DNA of 64,000 bases from Sapria himalayana (lineage: Eukaryota; Streptophyta; Magnoliopsida; Malpighiales; Rafflesiaceae). Of the stretch, positions 50,501 to 63,900 are shown piece by piece. The position numbers and the translations under genes were made by a program. Each line of letters starts with the position of its first letter. Positions within the stretch are counted from its first letter, which is position 1. The notes under the pieces are model-generated. The model searched no databases. It had not been told where the DNA came from and saw nothing but the letters and a program-made list of their open reading frames with translations. The stretch is from the NCBI GenBank assembly GCA_029783825.1, contig JAREIK010010306.1, positions 2,501 to 66,500 on the forward strand, in the 5' to 3' direction.

Positions 50501-53500
50501 ATTAAAAAAATTCAAAATATTAAATTTTTTGTTTTTAATTCTTTAGATAATAACTATAAATCACTAAAGGTCTAAACACTTAAATCACTAAACTCTTAAA
50601 CCCAAAAACACTTAAATACTTAAACCATTAAACAAGTATATCCTGAATAATAAATAATAAATCTCAATTTTATTTGTATTCATTATAATTTTAAATAATT
50701 ATTTTAATTATTTATTAGTTTATTATTATAGAATTATAAATTACAAAATAAATTATGCGTAAGATAAATTAATTTAAATAATTTATTTATAAAAACAAAA
50801 ATATAAAGTTATAAAAAAAGCAAACCATTAAAAAAATTATTATTAAGTAATATATTTTACTTTGATTTTGAATAAATTTAGATTTTGAAAATATATTTTA
50901 AATAATATCTATCTTGTTAATAATAGTTTATTAAATTTTTTTTGATCATTATTATAATATCTAGCAATGTATTTATTTATATTGAATTTAAATGACTTAT
51001 AATTATTAAGATTATTATACCTAAATATTATATTTACATTTGAAAAAAATTTAAAAATTATTATATTTTCAAAGGTTATAACCTTCAAAAATTAAAAAAA
51101 ATAATAAAAATAAATTTTTTGCTATATCATTGTTTAAATAAAACTTATAAACCACTAAATGCCTGAACACTTAAACCTCTAAACTCCTAAATATAAAAGC
51201 CCGTAAATACTTAAATGTTTAAACTCGTAAACCTTAAATATAATTTAAATAATTTATTAAAATATTAATTACAAAATAAATTATGAGTGATACAAATATA
51301 ATTTAAATAATTTATTTTTCAATAAAAAAATATAAGCTTATAAAAAGAAGCAAAAACTAAAAAAAATTATTATTTAGTAATAAATTTTACTTGGATTTTG
51401 AATATTTTTAGGTTTTGCAATTATATTTTAATTTCTATCTATCATATTAATAATAACATATTAATTTATTTTTTAATAATTGATATCATATCTATCAATA
51501 AAATTGTTTATATTTAGTTTATATTATATCTAATTATAATGATTATTATTACTATATATTGTATTCACATTTTTAAAAAATTTTAAAATTATTATATTTT
51601 CAAAGGTTATAACCTTTGAAAATGTGAAAAAATATCAAAAATAATTTTTTAATTATTTCATTGTTTAAATAAAACGTATAAACAACTAAATTCCTAAAAA
51701 CATAAATCGCTAAAGTCACAAACGAAAAAACCTTTAAATACTTAAAATATTAAACTGGTATATATTAATAATAATTCATAAATCTCATTTTAATTTTTAT
51801 TTTAATTATTTATCAATTTATTTTTGTAGAAATAACAATTACAAAATAAATTATTAGTGAGACAGATCTAATTTAAATTAGACTGGTATACCCAAAATAA
51901 TAAAGAATAAATCTCAATATTATTTTTTTAATTATAATTTTAAATATTCATTTTAATTATTTATTTGTTTATTTTTATATAAATATTAATTAAAAAATAA
52001 ATTATGAGTTAGACAAATATAATTTATATAAATTAATTTTTATGAAAATAATATGGATAAACTTTTTAAAAGAAAGAAAAATTTCAAAATAACAAATTAT
52101 TATATAGTAATATATTTTGATTTCTTCTAAATCATTTTAGGTTTTTTTATTATATTTTAATTGATATTTATCTTATTAATAATAGATTATTAATTTATTT
52201 TTTTTATCATATTTAGAATATTTATCAATAATATTGTTTATATTGAATTTATATGATATATAAATAGAATGATTATAATAACTAAATATTGAATTCACAT
52301 TTAAAAAAATTTAAAAATTATTATATTTTCAAATGTTATAACCTTTGAAAATATCAAAAAATAATAAAAATAAATATTTTGTTATTTTAATTTTTAAATA
52401 AACCCTTTAAACAACTAAATGCTTACACTTTAAAATCAGTAAACTACTAAGGCCCGTAATACCTAAATACATAAACCATTAAACTGCTATATACTACTTA
52501 ATAATTAAGAAATATAATTTTTATTTCAGTTTATTATTATTTTAAAAATTCATTTTAATTATTTATAAGTTTATTTTATTAAAATATTTATTACAAAATA
52601 AATTATGAGTGCGACAAATATAAATTAAATAATTTATTTTTAATAAAAAAATATATACGCTTATAAAAGAAGTAAAATTTTAAAAATTAAAAATTATTAT
52701 CCAGTAATATATGTTACTTTAATTTTGAATCAATTTGGGTTTTGTAAATATTTTTTAATTAATATTTATCTTATTATTAATAGTTTATTAATTTAATTTT
52801 TGATCATTATTATAATATCTAGCAATAAAATTGTTTATATTTAATTTATATGATATATAATTATTAATATTATTATAACTAAATATTATATTTACATTTC
52901 AAAAAATGTTAAATATTATTATATTTTCAAAGGTTATGACCTATTAAAATGAGAAAAAATTACAATTTTTTTTTGTTATTTTATTGTTTAAATAAAACCT
53001 ATAAACCACTAAATGCCTAAAAACATAAATCGCTAACCTCCTAAACGACAAAACGTCTAAATACTTAAACTATTAAACTGGTATACATTAATAATAAATC
53101 ATAAATCTCATTTTAATTTTTATTAAGTGTAATTTTAAATTTTTATTTTAAGTATTTATCAGTTTATTTTTATAGAAATATTAATTAGAATATAAATTAT
53201 TAGTGAGAAAGATCTATTTTAAATAATTTATTTTTTTTCAAAAAAAATATATGTGCTTATAAAAAGTTCCAACATTTTAAAAACAAAAATTTTTTAATTT
53301 GTAATATATTTTATTTTAATTTTGAATCATTTTAGTTTTTGCAATTATATTTTAATTTATATCATTCTTATTAATAATAGTTTATTAATTTTTTTTGATC
53401 ATTATTTTAATATCTATTAATACAATTATTCATATTGAGTTTACATTATATATAATTAAAGAATATTATAACAATATATTATATTAACATTTAAAAAAAA

Positions 53501-56500
53501 TTAAAAATTATTATTTTTTCAAAGGTTATAACCTTCAAAAATTTTAAAAAATCAAAAAATTTAATTTTTTATTTTTTCATTCTTTAAATAAAAACTATAA
53601 ATCACTAATGTCTTAAACACTTAAATCACTAAAGCCCAAAACACCTAAATATTTAAACCATTAAACTAGTATATTTTGAATAATAAATAATAAATCTCAA
53701 TTTTATTTGTATTCATTATAATTTTAAATTTTCATTTTATTTATTTATTAATTTATTTTTATAGAATTATAAATTAAAAATAAATTATGTGGAAGGAAAA
53801 TATAATTTAAATAAATTACTTTTTAATAACAAAAAATAAAAACTTATAAAAAGAAGCAAAACATCAAAAAAATTACTATTTAGTATTATTTTTTACTTTG
53901 ATTTTGAATAAATTTATGTTTTGAAAATATATTTTAAAAAATATCTATCTTATTAATAATAGTTTATTAATTTATTTTTTTTGCATTAATATAATATCTA
54001 TCAATATAATTGTTTATATTGAATTAACATGATATATATTTATTAAGATTATCATAAATAAATATAGTATTCATTTATAAAAAAAATTTAAAATTTGTTA
54101 TATTTTCAAAGGTTATAACCTTCAAAAATCAGAAAAAATAACAAAAATAAATTTTTTTATGTATCATTGTTTATATAAAACTTATAAACCATTAAATGCC
54201 TAAATAGATAAATCTCTAAACTCCTAAACCCCGAAGCCCCGAAATACCTAAACCTTTAAACTTGTAAACCTTAAATATAATTTAAATAACTTATAGAAAT
54301 ATTAATTACAAAATAAATTATGATTGACAAATATAATTGAAATAATATATTTTTCATCAAAAAAATATATAAGCTTATAAAATGATGCAAAAATTAAAAA
54401 AAAAATTATTATCTAGTAATAAATATTACTTGGATTTTGAATCATTTTAGATTTTTTAATTATATTTTAATTTATATCTATCATATTAATAATAGTCTAT
54501 TAATTTATTTTTTGATAATTGATATAATATTTATCAATAAAATTGTTTATATTTATTTTATATTATATATAGTTATAATAATTATTATTACTAAATATTG
54601 TATTCACATTTTTAAAAAATTTTAAAATTATTATATTTTCAAATGTTATGACATTTAAAAATTTCAAAATATATCAAAAATAAATTTTTTGTTATTTCAT
54701 TGTTTAGATAAAAGCTATAAACCATTAAATACCTTAATACTTAAATGAATAACTTCTAAATCTCGAAAACTCTAAATAGATAAATTCTTTAAACAGGTAT
54801 ATCCTAAATAATAAATAATAAATCTCATTTTTATTTTTATTTTTATAATTTTAAATATACATTTTAATTATTTATTTGTTTATTTTTATATAAATATTAA
54901 TTACAAAATAAATTATGAGTTAGACAAATATAACTTATATAAATTATTTTTCAACAAAAAAATATAGATAAACTTATTAAAAGAAGAAAAAAATTAAAAA
55001 CAACAAATTATTATATAGTAATATATTTTACTTTGTTTCTGAATCATTTTATTTTTTGTAATTATATTTTAATTGATATATACCTTATTAATAATAAATT
55101 ATTAATTTATTTTTTGATCATTATTAGAATATTTATCAAAAAAAATATTTATATGATATATAGATTTAATAATTATTATAACTAAATATTCTATTCACTT
55201 TAAACATGTGAAAAAACATAAAAAATATTTTTTTTATTTCATTTTTTAAATAAAACCTATAAATCACTAAATGCCTAAACACTTAAATCATTAAACTACA
55301 AAATCAAGATACCCCTATATAGATAATTGTTTAAATGGGTATACCCTAAATAATAATTAATAAATCTCATTTTTATTTGTTTTCATTATAAGTTAAAAAA
55401 TTCATTTTGATTGTTAAGTTTTTTATTTATATATATATATATTAATTATAAAATAAATTATTAGTAAAAAATATAATTTATAAAAATTATTTTTCATCAC
55501 AAAATAGATAGGGTTATAAAAAGAATAAAAATTTAAAAACAAATAATTATATTAAGTAATATATTTTGCTTTGCTTTTGAATCATTTTATGTTTTGAATT
55601 TATATTTTAAGTAATATCAATCTTATTCATAATAGATATATTATTTATTTTTTGATAATTATTAGAATAACTATCAATAAAATTATTTATATTGAATTAA
55701 TATGATATATAATTATTATGATTATTATAAATAAATATTTATTAACTTTTGAAAAAAATTTAATAACTATAATATTTTCAAAGGTTATAACCTTTCAAAA
55801 AATCAAAAAATAATAAAATAATTTTTTTTTATTTTTTTTCTTAAATAAACCCTATAAACCACTAAATGCATACAAAGTTAAATCAATAAACTCCTAAACC
55901 CCGTAATGCCAACATACATAACCCTTTAAACTACTATATACTACTTAATAATTAATAAATCTAATTTTTATTTCTATTTATAATAATTTTTAATATTTAT
56001 TTTAATTATTTATTAGTTTATTTTTATAGAAATATTTATTACAAAATAAAGTATGAATGCTGACAAGGATAATTTGATTAATTTTTTTTAATAAAACAAA
56101 ATATATATTCTTATAAAAGAAGTAGAAATTTAAAAATTTAAAAATTTAAAATTATTATCCAGTAATATATTTTACTTTAATTTTGAATCAATTTGGGTTT
56201 TGTAAATATTTAATAATTAATATCTATCTTTTTATTAATAGTTTATTAATTTAATTTTTTATCATTATTATATTATCTATCAATAAAAATGTTTATAATG
56301 AATTTATATGATATATAATTATTAATAATATTAAAACTAAATATTGTATTCACATTTCAAAAAATTGTAAATATTATTATATTTTCAAAGGTTATAACCT
56401 ATGAAAATGATAACAAATTATAGAAATTTTTTTGTTATTTTATTTATTTATATAAAACCTATAAACCACTTAAAGCCTAAAAACATAAATCACTAAACTC

Positions 56501-57213
56501 CTAAAGGCAAAACCTCTAACTACTTAAACTATTAAACTGATATACATTAATAATAAATATTAAATCTCATTTTAATTTTCATCAGTATAATTTTAAATTT
56601 TTATTTTAATTATTTATCAGTTTATTTTTATAGAAATATTAATTACAAACTAAATTATTAATAAAATGGATCTAATTTAAATTAAACCGGTATCCATAAA
56701 TAATAAATAATAAATAATAAATCTCATTTTTTTTCATTATAATTTTAAATATTCATTTTAATTATTTATTTGGTTATTTATATATATATATATATATTAA
56801 TTACGAAATAAATTATGAGTTAGACAAATATAATTTATATAAATTATTTTTCATTAAAAAAATATAGATAAACTTATTAAAAAAAATTCAAAAACAAAAA
56901 ATTATTATATAGTAATATATTTTTCTTTGCTTAGAAACATTTTAAGTATTGTAATTATATTTTAATTAATATCTATCTTATTATTAATGGATTATTAATT
57001 CATTTTTTGATAATTATTAGAATATTTATCAATAAAATTGTTTATATTGAATTTATATAATATATAAATATAATTATTAGTATAATTAAATATTGTATTC
57101 ACATTTGAAAAAAAAAATTATTATATTTTCAAAGGTTATAACCTTTGAAAATATCAAAAAATAAAAAAATAATTTTTTTGTTATTTTATTTTTTAAATAA
57201 AACCTATAAACAT
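47563..57213 (-). repeat. 590-bp satellite array, reverse orientation, part 2
   Basis: Ladder landmarks near 48140, 48885, 49365, 49955, 50555, 51135, 51670, 52395, 53000, 53595, 54180, 54710, 55245, 55855 and 56455. The spacing of only 480 between 48885 and 49365 is an extra partial monomer not present in the equivalent place after hAT copy 2. The stretch 51.7-56.5 kb shows the same subtype order as 29.0-33.5 kb of the forward arm, read in reverse. Confidence 0.95.
57123..57154. repeat. Satellite palindrome, 32-bp perfect example (reverse arm)
   Basis: ATATTTTCAAAGGTTA followed directly by TAACCTTTGAAAATAT. A second perfect 32-bp example is at 62176-62207. Confidence 0.92.
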
Positions 57214-57221
57214 CTCAATGC
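57214..57221. repeat. Left target-site duplication of hAT copy 2
   Basis: CTCAATGC, one base different from CTAAATGC at 60922-60929. This fits an old insertion. Confidence 0.85.
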
Positions 57222-60200
57222 TAGGGGTGCTCATGGGACCGGACGGGATGTGGATTAAAATCTTCAGTCCCTTCCCATAGTTCAAAGATTTTTTTTTGAA
57301 GATCCAGACCCATCCCATAGGTTGAAAATATCGGGACGGGATGGGACGGAGATTGGGGATTTTGGGTAGGATAAAATGGTTCCGGGACGGAACGGAGTTC
57401 GGACATTTTTTTCAATTTATTTTCTTCCAACCGACCAAGTTAGTTCATGTCGAAATCTTTTGTTGTACAATTTATCATTCCTTAGTTATGTTTCTTTCAA
57501 ACTCAAATTGGGCCAATTTTATTTTGTCAATTAGGCTGAATACCGCAAACGAGATCCATTACCTTGTCAAAAGCTTAGATGTGCAGAAAAGGATAGAAAA
57601 GTTAAAAAAAATGGGACCGAGTTGTGTGCTTAATTTGGTTCTTTGTTTTTTCACAAGTTGGCTTTGTTCAGCCGAGTGAATTAAACCATAATACCAATAC
57701 TACATTTTTTAAACAAATACTTAAAATATTAAGGATTAGCTAAAAATGACCACAAACATTGGTAGCATCAATTACTACTTAAGTAATTGCTAAAAATAGG
57801 CAGCTTAATATAACAAAAAAATAAAACTAATAAAAACCATGATAATAATCATTTCAAATGTCCTTCATGGAACAACAACGAAAATTCAAACCCAATTAAT
57901 TATCTCTTCTACAACTCCTCCCTTTTCTTCCTCCACTTTAGAAGGACAACCAAAGATGAAAAAGTGTTAATCATGTAAACATAAATTTTAAGATGAAAGA
58001 GTAATAAAAAAACAAAATATTACCTTATAAAATTTAATACACCCATTCCAAATTTAGTTGGCCAACTATAGTTGGAAGAATATTTGGATCTTATCACCAC
58101 TCTGAAAATTGTAATTGAACCATATTTTTATTAAATTGAATTAATAAAATAAGTAAAATTAAAATTAAAATTTACAAGATTTGTATACTAACTTGATTCA
58201 TTATCATCAAGGTCTTGAACTAATTATTCAATTTCAATAAGTTTGTTTGAGCTTCTCAACCAATCTTGTAGACATATGAGAACTTCAGCTGTAATAGGTG
58301 TTAATGAAATCCTAAATTTTTCTTAAGTTCTCGCCCCAGTGCTAAATGTAGATTTGTAGGCCATAGTAGATGCTTGGATAGCTAATACATCCCTTCCTAC
58401 ATTTTCCAAAGAAGGAAACCTAACCTCATTTACCTTCCACTAGTTTAGAAGTTCAAAATCAATTCTATTTTTTTCAAGTTTGTCCACCAAGTACCTATCC
58501 AACTCTTCCAAAGCTGCAACTTCTTCTTCTTTTCCCAATTCAACAAAAAAAATCATCAACATCAGTATCACTACCATCAAAGAAATCATCATTTTTCTTC
58601 AACACAATAGAAGAGAAATCATCTTCTTTTGATTCATCTTCATTTAAATCTTTATAATCAACCATCATCTCATTTAAAGCATTTATAGCCTTTTTAACCA
58701 AATTTTTAGACAATTCCTCACCATAATGCTATGTGTACTTAGCATTGAGATATTTGAGCATATATCTAGGATCCAACACTACTACTACAAAAAGCATAAT
58801 ATAACAGACTGAAGAGAACCCAATATTTATTGAATTTATGCCTCATTTTCATACCCATTTCAGACACCATTGTATCTCTACTATTTTCACAAAGCTCAAT
58901 TTTTTTTCAAAATTCGAATAATCTCAAGAAAATAAACACTAGAGGTAGAATATTATGAGCTAGAAAAATTACAAGTTACCTCATAAAAAGTTTTCAAGAA
59001 ACGAACCAAAATTTTGGAGTTTGTTCAGTCTCTCTCAGTTGGAACGTTTGAACCAGACTCCTTCAAAAACCTTTTTTCTTTGTCCTCCAACTTATTATAT
59101 TCATTTTGATATTTTATATCAGTTGGTAGCATCAAATAAGTTGAATTCAATCTTGTAGGACAATCTAATTGCAATGAAGATCCATATGACAAGTTTGCTT
59201 CTTCAACACATAACTTAAACATATCTAATCTTTTAGGACAGCTCCTCACATATTTCACCACACCTCTAATTTTTTGAATAGCACCCTCAACTACTACAAT
59301 GTCATCTCTGACAATTAAGTTTAGGATATGAGCACAACATCTCATATTAAAATGCTCGCCTCTCAAAGGTACAACACTTTTCTTCACAAGCAGTTTTTTT
59401 GAATTTTTCAACTACAACAACATTATTTGATGTATTGTCAACAGTAATTCAGATCAACTTTCTCAAACCCCATTCATTCATGAAAAACTAACAGCATTTC
59501 TAATATTAACTCCAGATTGACTTTTAATTACACAAAAGTTCAAATGCCTTTTATGCATATTCCATTGAGAATCAATTAAATGAACAGTCATACATATATA
59601 ATATAAATTTTGAATGCTAGTCCAAGTGTTGGTAGTCAATGAAACTCTACAACAATGAGATGATATGCTATAAAATAATTACTTCTTTTCCTTCACAAAC
59701 AAAGAAAAACAATCTCTCGGTGTAGAGTGCCTAGATGGAATTTTAAATTGAGGCACACTAACTTCACAAAACTACTTGAACTCATCCCTCTCAACAAAAC
59801 AAAAAGGCAATTCATCTTTTATGATCATTTTAACCAAAGCCTCCCTAACTAGTTGTTGATCAAATTGCCAACAAGTTAATTTGTTATCCTCTGAACTAGT
59901 ACCTTTAGTGAAACTCAACAAAGATTGTGACTTGTCTTTACCTTTGTGAGCTTCTATTAATTCTTTTTTTGTGTGAAAATTTCCTTCAAGTCTCTCTCAA
60001 GTATTTCCATAAACCCGAAGAACCTTGATCACTTTTTGGCAAGTGTTCTTTCCTACACCATATACAAGCTGCCCTACTAGTTTCAATTCCATCTGAATCA
60101 ACTAATATCTCTTAAGTTTCCCAAATAGCAGACTTATACTTTTTATGAGCTTGAGGTTCAGATATACATTTACTTTCTTTTATAATTGGAATTGAAGAAC

Positions 60201-60921
60201 CTGCTGTAACTATAGGAGCATTCGTGAAAGGATGATGATTAGATTTACCAGTACTTTGATCATTTGAGATGTGATCATCTTCAATTTATTGAATTTTTCA
60301 TTTACCGCTGGATTGTGCCATCTACATTGCCATTAATTAATATGATATGTTAAGCATATATACATATAAATATTTCAAACAAGCAAGCTCTACAAAACTG
60401 ACTGTAACACATTCAGCCCACTCATTCTGCCCAACCACAACACCACAACAAATACTCCACAAAACTGATTGCGACATTTAATATTAATAATTAATCATTC
60501 AATTCTCATCAGAAAAACAAAACAAAAGGCTGGTGGCATCTGAGACACGGTGGAGGCAAGTAGAAGTGCAACAGACAAGGGCTGGACCTAACTAGGCACG
60601 GCTGGAATGGCGTGAGGTGGCCTGGAACTCATAGGAACAACAATTAGTGGGTCGGAATTGGATGGGCAGTAGTAGGAATTGGTGGCATCTTCATGTTATA
60701 TATATATATATATATATTCTCCTGGTTCTAGTATAGGTTTTTTAGGAAGTGACGGTTCTCAGGATGGATATTGCTTAAGATCCGGAACCATCCAAAAATA
60801 AAAAATACTTGACAGAACGGGATGGGAAAAGTAAACGTCAATGGATTTTTCTCGGTCCCGATTCTTTTGGGACAAGAGTTCAGGTCGGGTCGCGAATCTC
60901 CGAGTCTCGTGAGCAGCCCTA
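57222..60921 (-). mobile_element. hAT transposon, copy 2 (3700 bp)
   Basis: Same terminal repeats as copy 1 (TAGGGGTGCTCATGGGAC left; TAGGGCTGCTCACGAGAC right, reverse-complemented), the same place in the satellite ladder, and closely matching satellite flanks on both sides. It keeps the central section deleted from copy 1. It also has a short AT run (60697-60716) near the 5' side of the gene that matches the one at 47334-47351 in copy 1. Confidence 0.95.
58188..60333 (-). pseudogene. hAT (zf-BED/RICESLEEPER-like) transposase, copy 2
   Basis: An ATG at 60333 begins the same protein as copy 1. Visible in order: MAQSSGK, a stop; a decayed BED finger (ACIWCRKEHL...SSGLWKYLRET); FDQQLVREALVKMIIKDELPFCF; SLTTNTW; then, between 59411 and 59025, an open stretch with HFNMRCCAHILNLIVRDDI, the strongly conserved hAT core phrase, and DCPTRLNSTYLML (the region where intact relatives have DVxTRWNSTYLML). 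The dimerisation domain is at about 58500-58230 (LEELDRYLVDKLEK, DVLAIQASTMAYKSTFSTG). Stops and at least one frame change separate the pieces. It ends at TAG 58188-58190 or splices there. Intact proteins of this family cut and insert the element in the nucleus. Confidence 0.92.
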
Positions 60922-60929
60922 CTAAATGC
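60922..60929. repeat. Right target-site duplication of hAT copy 2
   Basis: CTAAATGC, the unmutated form of the target word. Confidence 0.88.
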
Positions 60930-63900
60930 ATATAAAGTTAAATCAGTAAACTCCTAAATCCTATAATGCCTAAATACATAAACCATTAAACCGCTAAATA
61001 CTACTTAACAATTAATAAATCTAATTTTTATTGCTATTTTTTATATATATTAAAATATTCATTTTAATTATTTATTAGTGGATATATTTAGAAATATTTA
61101 TTACATAATAAATTATGAGTGGGATAAATATTATTTAAATAATATATTATTTATCTAATAAAAATATATGCTTATGAAAGAAGCATATTTTTAAAAATTA
61201 AAAATTATTATCAAGTAATATAAGTTACTTTAATTTTGAATCAATTTGGGTTTTGTAAATATTTTTTTAATTAATATCTATCTTAATATTAATAGTTGAT
61301 AAATTTAATTTTTGATCATTATTATAATATCTATCAATAAAATTATTTATATTAAATTTATATGATATATAATTATTAATATTATTATAACAAAATATTG
61401 TATTAAAATTTCAAAAAATTTTAAATATTATTATATTTTCAAATGATATAACTTATGAAAATGATAAAAAATTATAGAAATTTTTTTTGTTATTTTATTT
61501 TTTTAAATAAAACATATAAACCATTAAAAGACTAAAAACATAAATCGCTAAACATCTAACGACAAAACCTTTAAATACTTAAATCATTAAACTAGTATAC
61601 ATTAATAATAAATAATAAATCTCATTTTAATTTTTATTCAGTATAATTTTAAATTTTTATTTTAATTATTTATCAATTTATTTTATAGAAATATTAATTA
61701 CAAAATAAATTATTAGTGAGACAGATCTAATTTAAAGTAAACCGGTATCCCTAAATAATAAATAATAAATCTCATTTTTTTTCATTATAATTTTAAATAT
61801 TCATTTTAATTATTTATTTGTTTATTTATATGCAAATATTAATTACAAAATAAATTGAGCTAGACAAATATAATTTATATAAATTATTTTTCATCAAAAA
61901 AATTGTTGATAAACTTTTTAAAAGAAAAAAAAATTTCAAAACAAAAAATTATTATATAGTAATATATTTTGCGTTTCTTCTAAATCATTTTAGGTTTTTT
62001 AATTATATTTTAATTGATGTCTATCTTATTAATAATATATTATTAATTTATTTTTTGAACATTATTAGAATATTTATCAATAAAATTATTTATATTGAAT
62101 TTATTTGATATATAAATATAATGATTATTATAACTAAATATTGTATTCACATTTAAAAAAAGTTTAAAAATTATTATATTTTCAAAGGTTATAACCTTTG
62201 AAAATATAAAAAAAATAAAAATAAATTTTTATTATTTTATTTTTTTAATAAAACCTATAAACCAATAAATGCATACATAGTTAAATTAGTAAACTCCTAA
62301 ACTTCATAATGCCTAAATACATAAACCATTAAACCGCTATATACTAATTAATAATTAATAAATCTAATTTTTATTTGTATTTATTATATTTTTAAATATT
62401 CATTTTAATTATTTTTTAGTTTATTTTAATAGAAATATTTATTACAAAATAAATTATTAGGCGGCATATATATTTTAATTAATTTATTTTTAATCAAAAA
62501 AATATATGCTTAAAAAAGAAGTAAAAATTTTAAAATTAAAAATTATCATCAAGTAATATATTTTAATTTAATTTTGAATCAATTTGGGTTTTGTAAATAT
62601 TTTTTAATTAATATCAATCTTTTTATTAATAGTTTATTAACTTAAATTTGATCATTATTATATTATCTATCAATAAAATTGTTTATATTGAATTTATATG
62701 ATATATAATTATTAATATTATTATAACTAAATATTGTTTTCACATTTCAAAAAAGTTTAAATATTATTAAATTTTCAAAGGTTATAATCTATGAAAATGA
62801 GAAAAAAAGTACAATTGTTTTTTTGTTATTTTATTGTTTAAATAAAACCTATAAACCACTAAATATCTAAAAACATAAATTACTAAACTCCTAAACGGCA
62901 AAACCTTTAAATACTTAAATTATCAAACATGTGTACATTAATAAAAAATCATAAATCTCAATTTAATTTTTATTTAGGATAATTTTAAATTTTTATTTTA
63001 ATTATTTATCAGTTTATTTTTATAGAAATATTAATTACAAAATAAATTATTAGTGAGACTGATCTAAATTAAATAATTAATTTTTCAACAATAAAAATAT
63101 ATATCCTTATAAAAAGAGGAAAAATTTTAAAATTAAAAATTTATTATATAGTAATATATTTTATTTTTATTTTGAATCATTTTAGATTTTACAATTATAT
63201 TTTAATTTATATCATTCTTATTAATAATTGTTTATTAATTTTTTATTGATCATTATTATAATATCTATTAATAAAATTATTTATATTGAGTTTACATTAT
63301 ATATAATTATTGAGATTATTATTACTGAATATTATATTCACATTTAATAAAAAATTAAAAATTATTATAATTTCAAAGGTTATATCCTTCAAAAATTAAA
63401 AAAAATCAAAAAATTAAATTTTTTATTTTTTTATTCTTTAAATAAAAACTATAAATCAATAAAGGCCTAAACACTTCATTCACTAAACCCCAAAACACCT
63501 AAATACTTAAACCATTAAATTAGTATATCCTGAATAATAAATAATAAATCTCTATTTTATTTGTATTCATTATAATTTTAAATATTCATTTTAATTATTT
63601 ATTACTTTATTTTTATAGAATTATAAATTAAAATTAAATTATGAGGAAGACAAATATAATTTAAATAATTTACTTTTAATAACAAAAAATTTAAACTTAT
63701 AAAATGAAGCAAAACATCAAAGAAAGTATTATTTTTTAATATATTTTACTTTGATTTTGAATAAATTTATGTTTTGCAAATATATTTAAAATAATATCTA
63801 TCTTATTAATATTAGTTTATTAATTTATTTTTTGATCATTAATATAATATATTTCAATATAATTGTTTATATTGAATTTACATGATATATAATTATTAAG

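Noticed and set aside
57341..57679. 112-codon plus-strand frame at the edge of hAT copy 2, and the 80-codon minus-strand frame at 44458-44700 in copy 1
   Set aside because: They cover the same subterminal or 3' region in opposite orientation in the two copies. Neither stays open in the other copy or resembles a known domain.
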